Virus record (IMG/VR): IMGVR_UViG_3300046507_000232
Span: 1-45,881 of that record
Strand: one strand, 5' to 3'
Length of the DNA stretch: 45,881 nucleotides
Source of the DNA: a virus
A model generated the notes under the pieces. That model made no database searches. It was not told the DNA's origin and worked only from the letters and a program-made list of their open reading frames with translations. The translations under genes and the position numbers were made by a program. Position 1 is the first letter of the stretch, and each line of letters starts with the position of its first letter. Positions 39,909 through 45,881 of this stretch are shown one piece after another.

Positions 39909-40318
39909 AATTCGTCTGGACCCTGCTCACAGCGCTCCCTGACCTGATCAAAGGTTTCTTCGGTTGGCAGGAAAAGAAGCTCGACATCGTCGGCCAAGCC
40001 AGCGGCAACGCGAAGGATGTCTCGGTCGCCATCGTGCAATCCGAGACCTCGCGTAACAACAACGTCCGCGATATCACGCTTGCCATGATGGGCCATCCTG
40101 TCTTCTGGATCGCCTGGGGCCTCGGGGTCTTCCCTGTCCTCACGTATCACGCCTGCATCTTTTGGGTCTCGACCTTCCCCGGCCTCGGCTGGAAAATCCT
40201 GAGGGTCCCTCCTGATCAGATGGAGTTCGCGAAACAAGTAGTCGGCTCCGTCTTCACGCTGACTGGAGCTTCAACCGTTGTAGCGGGTCTCGCACACGCA
40301 TGGTCGAAGAAAGCATAA
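39905..40318 (+). CDS. Membrane protein, holin candidate, 137 aa
   Basis: The N-terminal 60 residues are polar and helical (EKKLDIVGQASGNAKDVSVA), followed by VFWIAWGLGVFPVLTYHACI and VVGSVFTLTGASTVVAGLAH, two membrane helices. The layout recalls the 3TM holin-type proteins found with phage and gene-transfer-agent lysis genes. It overlaps both neighbours (ATGA and TAATG). Confidence 0.65.
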   Translation: MKFVWTLLTALPDLIKGFFGWQEKKLDIVGQASGNAKDVSVAIVQSETSRNNNVRDITLAMMGHPVFWIAWGLGVFPVLTYHACIFWVSTFPGLGWKILRVPPDQMEFAKQVVGSVFTLTGASTVVAGLAHAWSKKA

Positions 40319-40485
40319 TGGACACCATCACCACCGCTGGTGCTGGGGCCGCTGTGGTTAGTCCCTGGTGGCTCCCTGTGATCCACGGGATTAGCGAAGG
40401 CGCTTCCTGGGCACTGCCTGTGCTCGGCTGCTCGTGGCTTCTGATGCAGATGTACTTCAAACTGAAAGAACGTAAGTCGAAATGA
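40318..40485 (+). CDS. Small membrane protein, 55 aa
   Basis: The ATG overlaps the upstream stop (TAATG). The protein (MDTITTAGAGAAVVSPWWLP, then GASWALPVLGCSWLLMQMYF) contains one or two hydrophobic helices and a basic C-terminus (KLKERKSK). A lysis role is likely from position; whether it is a holin or accessory is not decided. Confidence 0.65.
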   Translation: MDTITTAGAGAAVVSPWWLPVIHGISEGASWALPVLGCSWLLMQMYFKLKERKSK

Positions 40486-40790
40486 TCAATCTCTCTGCCC
40501 TCTCTGGCGCTATCGCTCAGGCCACTGACGCGCTCGCTGAGAGCCGTGACCTTCGCGCGCAAGTCGCTGCGCTGAAGGAAGATGCGGCCTCCTCGCAGGC
40601 CTCTGTGGACGCGCTTGTAGCCGTCCTGACGGGCGCTCTGTCTCCCCAGGTGGCTGCCGCTGCTCCTGTGACCTACATCGCGCCGGCTCCCGTAGCTGTG
40701 CCGATGCCGGCCGCTCCCGCTCCTGTAGCGGCTGCGGACGCCGCGATCACTGCCTCGATTGAGGCGGCGCTCGCGAACACTCCTGCCTAA
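40482..40790 (+). CDS. Coiled-coil and Ala/Pro-rich protein, 102 aa
   Basis: The first 50 residues form a predicted coiled coil (AIAQATDALAESRDLRAQVA; ALKEDAASSQASVDALVAVL). The rest is Ala/Pro/Val rich (PAPVAVPMPAAPAPVAAADA). It lacks a signal peptide, so an Rz-type spanin is not supported. It ends the late arm just before the bidirectional terminator. Function is unknown. Confidence 0.65.
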   Translation: MINLSALSGAIAQATDALAESRDLRAQVAALKEDAASSQASVDALVAVLTGALSPQVAAAAPVTYIAPAPVAVPMPAAPAPVAAADAAITASIEAALANTPA

Positions 40791-40793
40791 ACC

Positions 40794-40849
40794 AAAAAAC
40801 CGATACGATGCCTTGGGAAATCCCCTTGGTGTCGTATCGGTTTTTTTTT
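40794..40849. terminator. Bidirectional terminator between converging arms
   Basis: AAAAAACCGATACGA and TCGTATCGGTTTTTT pair to form a long A/T-flanked stem, with a GGG/CCC inner pairing. The plus strand has nine Ts after the stem and the minus strand six, so it can stop transcripts from both sides. The late arm ends at 40790 and the minus arm at 40862. Confidence 0.92.
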
Positions 40850-40861
40850 ATTGAATGGCGG

Positions 40862-41152
40862 TCACGTAATGCAGGGGATCGAGCGCAGAGGCCCTCCTGG
40901 AGCCACAGCGTCAACGGACGCGCAATAGCACCCGTGCTCCTTCATTCCGATGCAGTCCTCGCACTCGTAAGGAGGCGTCGGCGGCTCGACCAGCTCACAC
41001 CAATACGTGTACGCGAGGTCGGGATGTCCCAGCCATTGTTCGATGCTGCGGTCGAAACGCTCGGTCACCCATCGCTTGCTGTCGTCACGCCAAAGCCATA
41101 CACGGACCTTAGGAGGCGGTCGGTTCTCCTTCGTCAGCTTGTGGACGATCAC
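40862..41152 (-). CDS. Small Cys-rich protein, 96 aa
   Basis: The start is a GTG overlapping the upstream stop (GTGA). The N-terminal part is polar (MIVHKLTKENRPPPKVRVWL; DRSIEQWLGHPDLAYTYW), and the C-terminus reads YECEDCIGMKEHGCYC, a probable zinc-binding Cys cluster. It is the last gene of the minus arm. Function is unknown. Confidence 0.7.
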   Translation of the reverse strand: MIVHKLTKENRPPPKVRVWLWRDDSKRWVTERFDRSIEQWLGHPDLAYTYWCELVEPPTPPYECEDCIGMKEHGCYCASVDAVAPGGPLRSIPCIT

Positions 41153-41355
41153 TTCTTCACCCTCCTCAGGAACGCGGGGATGTCAGGGAAGTCCTTAAAC
41201 AGTTCCTGCACCGTCACACTCGGGACAGTCGCCTGATCCTCCGCAACCAACGCACTCGAACTCTCCTCCACCGAACGGGGTTTCTTTCCAGCCTCGGCCG
41301 AAGCAGTCTTGGCAACAGCTTTCGCCGTCACACGCCGGACAGTCTTCTTCTTCAT
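41149..41355 (-). CDS. Small basic protein, 68 aa
   Basis: The N-terminus is Lys/Arg/Ala rich (MKKKTVRRVTAKAVAKTASA), then Ser/Ala/acidic, and the C-terminus (LFKDFPDIPAFLRRVKK) looks structured. It overlaps both neighbours as ATGA and GTGA. DNA or RNA binding is possible from the charge. Function is unknown. Confidence 0.65.
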   Translation of the reverse strand: MKKKTVRRVTAKAVAKTASAEAGKKPRSVEESSSALVAEDQATVPSVTVQELFKDFPDIPAFLRRVKK

Positions 41356-41654
41356 GCATCACTTTCCTCTTTCGGTTTGACGAAGCACGCCTTCACGGTG
41401 AAGACAGTGCTGGGGTCCGGGAAATCGACACGGCGCTGCGTGTGCAGGAGTAGACCTTCCTGACGCGCACGCTTCCCAATGGACCTGATCATGAACTCGG
41501 TGGTGTTATCCCTCAGCGCCTCAGCGTATTGCTTGCTGATTTGCAGCTCCTTGTCCGAGATACAGTAGGAGTGCTGCAGGATCACGTGGCGGTCCTTTGG
41601 GATCACCACGTAACCATTTGCGCGCAGGAAGGACGTTGCGTCCTCGACGTTCAC
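41352..41654 (-). CDS. Small phage protein, 100 aa
   Basis: GTG start overlapping the upstream stop (GTGA). The protein (MNVEDATSFLRANGYVVIPK first) shows a helix, a strand and then ISKQYAEALRDNTTEFMIRS and a C-terminal beta pair (TQRRVDFPDPSTVFTVKACF). I cannot name the family. The coupled position in the accessory block suggests it is expressed with its neighbours. Confidence 0.7.
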   Translation of the reverse strand: MNVEDATSFLRANGYVVIPKDRHVILQHSYCISDKELQISKQYAEALRDNTTEFMIRSIGKRARQEGLLLHTQRRVDFPDPSTVFTVKACFVKPKEESDA

Positions 41655-41917
41655 AGAGCGCGAACGCCCTTACGCTTGCCGGGTTGGATACGCTTCTCGT
41701 CCGGCAGCTCGACCTGGATTTCGTCAGCCACGCGGGTCACTGTGATCCCTTGGGCTTCAAAGTGGGCGACGACCTTCTGAGCCATCTCCTCGACACGCAG
41801 CAATGCGTCGAGCGTCTGCTCCTGGATCGAACGCGTATGGTTGGCGATGTGCTGACGGTTACGATGCGTTACCAGTTCAGCCGACAGGACATCGACGTGG
41901 CTTTCTTCGTCTGCCAT
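41651..41917 (-). CDS. Small helical protein, 88 aa
   Basis: The ATG overlaps the upstream TAA (TAATG). The long helix (AELVTHRNRQHIANHTRSIQ; ALLRVEEMAQKVVAHFEAQG) is followed by a strand pair and a basic end (GKRKGVRAL). No family is recognised. Confidence 0.7.
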   Translation of the reverse strand: MADEESHVDVLSAELVTHRNRQHIANHTRSIQEQTLDALLRVEEMAQKVVAHFEAQGITVTRVADEIQVELPDEKRIQPGKRKGVRAL

Positions 41918-42126
41918 TACTTGACCCTCGACACCTTGTACGAAGTCTTCTCGGTCACACGAAGGACCGAACCAACGACGATGCTGGGACCGCTGTATTC
42001 CTTGCAGGCTTCGACGGCTTCCGCTTCGGTATCGAACGGCTTGAGATACCCGTCGTCGTTCGTCACGAAGAACGTGTCAGAGCTGTTGTCGGGATCGACG
42101 ATGACGTAGAACTTCTTCTCGCTCAA
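41917..42126 (-). CDS. Small protein with TTG start, 69 aa
   Basis: The start is a TTG at 42126, with a GGAGG site five bases before it. It overlaps the upstream TGA as TTGA. A longer frame to 42165 would lie inside the neighbour. The protein (SEKKFYVIVDPDNSSDTFFV, then PFDTEAEAVEACKEYSGPSI) has a beta-helix-beta pattern. Function is unknown. Confidence 0.7.
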   Translation of the reverse strand: MSEKKFYVIVDPDNSSDTFFVTNDDGYLKPFDTEAEAVEACKEYSGPSIVVGSVLRVTEKTSYKVSRVK

Positions 42127-42407
42127 TGGATCCTCCAGGGACACGGTAGGTTGGCGACGGGGCACAGCGGTTGACGCGTCGTGGCCTCAGGCTTCACGCG
42201 ATCCTGCGGCTTCACAGGAGCGGGCTTCGGACGCGGGCGCGGCGTATGCTTCGCCACGGGCGGGGGCGTCACGGCCTTCGGTTTCGGAAACGAGGCGTGA
42301 TCTTGCTTGATGACCTGGGCCGGCGTAGGCGCAGGGGTCCTGTGGCAGCTGAAGAACACGAGAGGTCCGGCAACAGCGAGCACAGGAATGAAGTAGAGAG
42401 GCTTCAT
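42123..42407 (-). CDS. Membrane-anchored proline-rich protein, 94 aa
   Basis: An N-terminal hydrophobic helix (MKPLYFIPVLAVAGPLVFFS) with a cysteine at its end resembles a lipoprotein or signal anchor, although the lipobox is weak (FFSC). The rest is Pro/Lys rich (PRPRPKPAPVKPQDRVKPEA), as in TonB or o-spanin-type linkers, and ends with two cysteines. An Rz1-like role is possible, but the gene is far from the lysis cassette. Confidence 0.65.
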   Translation of the reverse strand: MKPLYFIPVLAVAGPLVFFSCHRTPAPTPAQVIKQDHASFPKPKAVTPPPVAKHTPRPRPKPAPVKPQDRVKPEATTRQPLCPVANLPCPWRIH

Positions 42408-42853
42408 AAATCCTTCTTCCAGTAGATGGTGTGATTCCAGCCCCATGGTGAGGCCGGACGATAGATGCGATAGCCGCAGGCGATCAGACTGTTCGCTGAT
42501 GCGGGGTTGTCGGTGGTGTCGGTTACGATTGACGAGAACCCGAGATGCTTCGCCTTCCGCTCACGTACACGAAGGAAGCGTTTTTGGAGACCGGCACCTC
42601 GGTGCCAGGGTAGAACTCCTGCGCGCTTGAGATACGCGGTGTCGGTAGGTGCATCGTATGTCGGCGTAAGCCCGCAAAAACCCGCAACCTCACGCGCTCC
42701 GTCCACAGCGTATGCCACCCACCACCAGCCTCGCTCGGTATTGACAGGAGGAGCTGTTCCCCCGAAGCAGTCGTCGTGAAGTTCGCGTAGCAACTCAGCG
42801 TGTTCATCGTCGAACCCATCGACCTCACGAATACGATATGTCGTTGAGACCAA
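42404..42853 (-). CDS. GNAT-family N-acetyltransferase, 149 aa
   Basis: The acetyl-CoA site is visible as AGVLPWHRGAGLQKRFLRVR, preceded by VAYAVDGAREVAGFCGLTPT and followed by the typical NPASANSLIACGYRIYRPAS segment. Small GNAT genes are common in T7-like phages; the substrate is unknown. The TTG start at 42853 has GGAG seven bases upstream. It overlaps the previous gene by 29 bp. Confidence 0.9.
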   Translation of the reverse strand: MVSTTYRIREVDGFDDEHAELLRELHDDCFGGTAPPVNTERGWWWVAYAVDGAREVAGFCGLTPTYDAPTDTAYLKRAGVLPWHRGAGLQKRFLRVRERKAKHLGFSSIVTDTTDNPASANSLIACGYRIYRPASPWGWNHTIYWKKDL

Positions 42854-43046
42854 TCACTGTCTCCGCTGACGTTATGTCGCTGGGCTTCGCGTAGCGCCAC
42901 TTGGTGCTCCAGCGTCCCAAGACGGAGCCGCTGGGGTTACCGCGCCACGTGTTCACTTCCACCTGCAGGACCAATTTGTTTTCCCACGGCGTGCGAACGA
43001 AGCGCCGTTGTCCGGTCAGCGATCCTTCTTCAATTGCTTGTCCCAT
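42825..43046 (-). CDS. Hypothetical protein, 73 aa
   Basis: AAGGAG lies six bases before the ATG. The protein (MGQAIEEGSLTGQRRFVRTP; NKLVLQVEVNTWRGNPSGSV) is beta-rich and reads like a small barrel. No family is recognised. It has its own strong ribosome site after a 50-bp gap. Confidence 0.65.
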   Translation of the reverse strand: MGQAIEEGSLTGQRRFVRTPWENKLVLQVEVNTWRGNPSGSVLGRWSTKWRYAKPSDITSAETVIGLNDISYS

Positions 43047-43095
43047 TATGTCTCCTTGAAACGGTTGAGAATGTCAGCGAGGCAGGGCGCGACGT

Positions 43096-43359
43096 TCACT
43101 GCTTGAGGATCGCCCATCCGAGGGCGTGGATCACGTCATAGACCTGACCAAGCGTAAGCTCGACCACGTCAGCCTGATCAGGGCGTCCTTCCTGTCGGAT
43201 GAACAGCGTCTCGTCGTTGTCCTTTGCGAAGCGCCGCGCCCACCACACCTCAACAGCAGCGCCCCTGGAGAACGGCTGTCCCCCAGGGGTCTTACCTGCT
43301 TTGTCTTCAGCGATGTGATAGGAGGTGCCGTGCTCGTCTCTACTGAGCTTGCAGGGCAC
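43096..43359 (-). CDS. Hypothetical protein, 87 aa
   Basis: The start is a GTG at 43359 inside the end of the upstream gene, with AAGGCGAAGC before it. The protein (MPCKLSRDEHGTSYHIAEDK, then PFSRGAAVEVWWARRFAKDN) is polar with a C-terminal helix (YDVIHALGWAILKQ). Function is unknown. Confidence 0.6.
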   Translation of the reverse strand: MPCKLSRDEHGTSYHIAEDKAGKTPGGQPFSRGAAVEVWWARRFAKDNDETLFIRQEGRPDQADVVELTLGQVYDVIHALGWAILKQ

Positions 43360-44029
43360 GCTTCGCCTTCAGGTGTTCGTGCAGATAGCCGTTCACGTTG
43401 AACAGCAGCGCGCACAGCTCAGCTTCGATGTCCGTGCCGTCACCGTATCCTCGGTGCGTCGTCCATACGTCCTTGAAGTGACGCCACATGCTTTTCATGT
43501 AAACGTCGGGCGGGATACCCAGCTGCCAATTGTCGCTTGCGCGCATGTCGCCGTTCGGCATCTTGCGTGCCCGGTGCATGTGCTCGGCGTATCGCTTCAT
43601 CACCAGCGGCGACAGGAAGCCTTCGTAATCCAGCTTGTCCGTATCGAGGTCCCGCGTGGCACCCGAGGAGAACGCACGAACCTTGGGGTCCGTGGTGATG
43701 TGCTTGGCCGGACGCGGAGACCCTTCTTCGCACCCTGTCCAATTGAGAGAAGGAGCTTCACGAGGGGCCATCCGCGCGGCGATCTGCGCGTCAGTCTCAC
43801 CAGGACGCGGCGTGTTCGTCACGATCACAGGACCGTCAATCTTATCGAACTGATCCAGCGTGAACGCCATGTTGGCATGACCGTACAGCTGCACGAGAGG
43901 CACGCCGTTCTCCGTGGCCCTCAGGTCCCCGCGCTCCACCATCACCACTTGCCCTTCATTGAAGTAGCCGTTGCTGATGGCCGGGTTGATGACGCGTAGC
44001 TTGTCGCCTTCTTTGTATTGATCTTCCAT
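43340..44029 (-). CDS. dATP/dGTP diphosphohydrolase N-terminal-like protein, 229 aa
   Basis: Residues about 1-60 form a small beta domain (EGDKLRVINPAISNGYFNEG; NMAFTLDQFDKIDG). The C-terminal part (about 130-229) has LSPLVMKRYAEHMHRARKMP, ASDNWQLGIPPDVYMKSMWR and a helix with EAELCALLFNVNGYLHEHLK, the pattern of the dGTP_diPhyd_N (DUF5664) family. That family may adjust the nucleotide pool. The gene is coupled to the HAD nucleotidase gene upstream (TGATG). Confidence 0.65.
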   Translation of the reverse strand: MEDQYKEGDKLRVINPAISNGYFNEGQVVMVERGDLRATENGVPLVQLYGHANMAFTLDQFDKIDGPVIVTNTPRPGETDAQIAARMAPREAPSLNWTGCEEGSPRPAKHITTDPKVRAFSSGATRDLDTDKLDYEGFLSPLVMKRYAEHMHRARKMPNGDMRASDNWQLGIPPDVYMKSMWRHFKDVWTTHRGYGDGTDIEAELCALLFNVNGYLHEHLKAKRALQAQ

Positions 44030-44505
44030 CAGTCGATGATCCCCAGCGCTCGGAGCGTCGTAACGGTGTTCGCGGCGCTCGTGTGAATGATGAAGGTCCC
44101 GCCTGCAGCGATCCACGCGTCACGATTGACTGCGCGGTCGTCGATCAGGATGTCGCCCGGCTTGCAGAACTTCGGTTTGTCCTCGGTGATGCATGTGATC
44201 ACCTCGGTCCCTGGGAAACGCTTGCCGACCCAGGCGCGCTTCTGACTGTCAACGCGTTCGCCATCGACCTTCGGGAGCGCAGTGAGGATCGCGGGGTTGA
44301 ACTTCTTGATCGCGTTCCAGAGATACAGGGCGTCCGGCATGGTTTCGAGGTCGCGAAAGAAGTTCGGCTTGGCGTTCAGCTTCTTCCAGAAGACATCGGG
44401 TCCCCAGATGAACTCGAACTTGTAGGTGTTGTCGGTGCCAACGATTGCCTCGGCACTCTTATCGAAATCGGCAAGGACCCCGTCGAGGTCCACGTAAATC
44501 TTCAA
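44029..44505 (-). CDS. HAD-superfamily 5'(3')-nucleotidase-like phosphatase, 158 aa
   Basis: The protein begins (L/M)KIYVDLDGVLADFDKSA, with the two catalytic aspartates of the HAD family (D6 and D8), a middle cap region with WKKLNAKPNFFRDLETMP, and a late ILIDDRAVNRDAWIAAGG segment carrying the Mg-binding Asp pair. The start is a TTG overlapping the upstream TGA (TTGA), with GGAAGG upstream. It probably dephosphorylates nucleotides; related genes occur in phiKMV-like phages. Confidence 0.88.
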   Translation of the reverse strand: MKIYVDLDGVLADFDKSAEAIVGTDNTYKFEFIWGPDVFWKKLNAKPNFFRDLETMPDALYLWNAIKKFNPAILTALPKVDGERVDSQKRAWVGKRFPGTEVITCITEDKPKFCKPGDILIDDRAVNRDAWIAAGGTFIIHTSAANTVTTLRALGIID

Positions 44506-44894
44506 GTCGTAATTTCCTTCCGCCCATGCGTGAGCGTTACGAATTTCCCTTTGCGCCACTCGCGCCAACGGTCCACCCAAGGACCGCGAACGGAAAGCGC
44601 CCATGTGCTCTCCAGCGCTTCGACCTTGTGGAAGGTAGAGCGCGCAGTGAATTTGATTTGACCAGCGGTGTACTCTTTGGTGATCACCGACAGGTCACGT
44701 TGCAGAAGATGCTCTCGCGCTCGACCTTTGAGCCACAACGTCACAGCGTTGAACGCGTGCTCGTGGAAGGCTTCTCGCGATCCCTCGTTGAAATGAAGAA
44801 GCACGACGGAGAACATGGATTTGATTTCTAGCAGGAAGAACCCAGTGACCCCTGAGTTCTTCCCGCCGTCAGCAGCTCGTCTAAAGAGCTTCAT
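44502..44894 (-). CDS. Cupin-like phage protein, 130 aa
   Basis: The start MKLFRRAADGGKNSGVTGFF overlaps the upstream stop (TGATG). The core SREAFHEHAFNAVTLWLKG has the H-x-H motif of cupins, and ARSTFHKVEALESTWALSVR a further His. The pattern matches a conserved protein of phiKMV-like phages. A metal site is likely; substrate unknown. Confidence 0.75.
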   Translation of the reverse strand: MKLFRRAADGGKNSGVTGFFLLEIKSMFSVVLLHFNEGSREAFHEHAFNAVTLWLKGRAREHLLQRDLSVITKEYTAGQIKFTARSTFHKVEALESTWALSVRGPWVDRWREWRKGKFVTLTHGRKEITT

Positions 44895-45016
44895 CAGAAC
44901 GTCACGCTTGCGGTGATGACTGCCGCAGCAGCCCAATAGAGGGTACGCCTTACGTCGCCTTCGCAGAAGTAGACGGCCGATGAACCTACAGACAGCAGGA
45001 TCATCAGCGCAGGCAT
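44894..45016 (-). CDS. Small membrane protein, 40 aa
   Basis: The ORF (MPALMILLSVGSSAVYFCEG, then YWAAAAVITASVTF) has two hydrophobic stretches separated by a charged turn. Its stop shares a base with the cupin-like gene's ATG (TGATG). No good ribosome site is seen, so it may depend on coupling to the gene ending at 45025. Function is unknown. Confidence 0.55.
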   Translation of the reverse strand: MPALMILLSVGSSAVYFCEGDVRRTLYWAAAAVITASVTF

Positions 45017-45024
45017 GATGACAG

Positions 45025-45231
45025 TTATCGTTTCGCTCCCTTGTCAGCGTTCCAACTAAGCGCCCTTTCGGCCGCGCGTATCAGCTCCAGCTTGCGAGAG
45101 CGCAGACGTGACGCCGTCGAGAAGTGAATGACTTGCTGAGCCTTCGTGTCACGCAGCTCCCTGTCGTTCTCGATTATCTCGTCGAACAGAGGGGATCGCG
45201 ATGTGACCGTCGCTACGGGTTTGGTCTCCAT
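45025..45231 (-). CDS. Small protein after the exonuclease, 68 aa
   Basis: The ATG lies inside the last 20 bp of the exonuclease gene. The protein is helical and basic (FDEIIENDRELRDTKAQQVI; RLRSRKLELIRAAERALSWN). It may bind nucleic acid. T7-like phages carry several small genes at this place; none is recognised here. Confidence 0.65.
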   Translation of the reverse strand: METKPVATVTSRSPLFDEIIENDRELRDTKAQQVIHFSTASRLRSRKLELIRAAERALSWNADKGAKR

Positions 45232-45881
45232 AGGATTGGTGCCTTCTTCTCAGCGTCCCAGTCGCTCCAACGCAGGATGCGCGCGAGACGCGCTTGAGTG
45301 ATTGCGTCAGATTCGGTGAGGCCGGCCTTCACGTAGAACGACACCACACCAGCCCACACGTCGTCCGTTGGCTCCTGCTTCCACCGCGTCTCCACGAGAC
45401 CCTTGCGGGGTCCCGACTTGAACGTGTGCTCGTAGGGCTGCCAAATGAACGGTGTGGTCAAGAACTCCTCGGCAATCACAGGGCCGGCTCCTGGACAACC
45501 AGGGTAACCGTCGCTCGTGTCGCCAATCAGCGTCTGGTAGATGTGCCAGCGATCCGCTTCAGCTTCGCTATAGGTCACAAGGTCCTTCCCGTTCCACACA
45601 GTGGTCGGGATGGTCTTCATGTCCTTGTCTTGGCTGACGATGATCTTCTGCGACCGCGTAGGCTGTGTTGCTAGCATGCCCATCACGTCGTCGGCTTCCA
45701 GGGTGGGGAACGACTTGGTCTTGTAGCGGTCCTTCACCTTGTCGAGCATCAGCGCGTAGCACAAAGGCTTGCGCGAGGTGGCGCGGTTGTTCTTGTAGGT
45801 GGGATCGACCCCGAAACGAAAGTTCGGTTGTTCAGAGAAGCACAGCATGTGCTCCTCAGTGTCGAAGCGGTCGAAGTAGCG
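45213..45881 (-). CDS. 5'-3' exonuclease (T7 gp6-like), C-terminal part
   Basis: This continues the gene that starts at 304. Visible motifs are LEADDVMGMLA and IIVSQDKDMK (metal-binding aspartates of the nuclease core), and the helix-hairpin-helix-like LIGDTSDGYPGCPGAGPVIA that contacts DNA. It ends WRPNP at 45213. The 127-base overlap at the right edge repeats codons already present at the left edge, so the full protein is 281 residues. T7 gp6 has 300. Confidence 0.9.
   Translation of the reverse strand, partial: RYFDRFDTEEHMLCFSEQPNFRFGVDPTYKNNRATSRKPLCYALMLDKVKDRYKTKSFPTLEADDVMGMLATQPTRSQKIIVSQDKDMKTIPTTVWNGKDLVTYSEAEADRWHIYQTLIGDTSDGYPGCPGAGPVIAEEFLTTPFIWQPYEHTFKSGPRKGLVETRWKQEPTDDVWAGVVSFYVKAGLTESDAITQARLARILRWSDWDAEKKAPILWRPNP
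45755..45881. repeat. Terminal overlap, right copy
   Basis: Identical to bases 1-127. See the left copy for interpretation: one of the two should be removed for a circular map. Confidence 0.95.

Noticed and set aside
40482-40790. Spanin (Rz) candidate
   Set aside because: It has a coiled coil but no signal peptide or N-terminal membrane helix.
1-45881. CRISPR arrays, insertion sequences, rRNA genes
   Set aside because: No regularly spaced repeats, transposase genes or rRNA sequences were seen.

Overview
This window is a complete or near-complete genome of a tailed phage with a podovirus-type gene set. Its first 127 bases are repeated exactly at its end (1-127 = 45755-45881), so the contig closes into a circle of 45,754 bp. 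A T7 gp6-like exonuclease gene crosses the junction in frame. The replication and transcription genes are T7-like (Autographivirus type): single-subunit RNA polymerase, primase-helicase, family A DNA polymerase, endonuclease I, gp2.5-like SSB and exonuclease. The window also carries a tyrosine integrase, an XRE repressor and the 3' part of a tRNA-Ser gene that looks like attP, so the phage is probably temperate. The repressor resembles those of Alphaproteobacteria, which is a weak hint of an alphaproteobacterial host.

Layout. There are two arms. The minus-strand arm starts near 19 kb, runs down to position 1, continues at 45,881 and ends at 40,862. In transcription order it holds: small early genes (18961-14817), a MarR-like regulator and lipoprotein, the repressor / 54-residue ORF / integrase operon, the attP site with a terminator, the RNA polymerase, a run of very small genes with a predicted ADP-ribosyltransferase-like protein, a phage lipoprotein, SSB, endonuclease I, HTH protein, primase-helicase, DNA polymerase, exonuclease, and then a late accessory block (cupin-like protein, HAD nucleotidase, dATP/dGTP diphosphohydrolase-like protein, GNAT and others). 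The plus-strand arm (20,002-40,790) holds collar fibre, tail nozzle, ejection proteins including a predicted transglycosylase, small and large terminase, portal, scaffold, SU10-type capsid, adaptor, a second fibre, GH108 endolysin and membrane/lysis proteins. The arms diverge from a gene-free, repeat-rich region at about 18,962-20,001 and converge on a bidirectional terminator at 40,794-40,849.

How it works together. Host polymerase probably reads the early minus-strand genes, and the phage polymerase then serves later genes, but its promoter is not known and its specificity-loop residues differ from T7. The attP lies between the integrase and the RNA polymerase gene, with a terminator on the polymerase side. 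Integration would therefore cut the polymerase off from the early operon and leave it insulated from host transcription. This link between integration and silencing of the phage polymerase is the most interesting idea in the window. The structural module does not follow T7 gene order and appears to come from another podophage lineage, so the genome is a mosaic. Genes are densely packed, with start and stop codons overlapping as ATGA, GTGA, TTGA, TGATG or TAATG. Several real genes are only 29-60 codons long, and several start with TTG, GTG or probably CTG.
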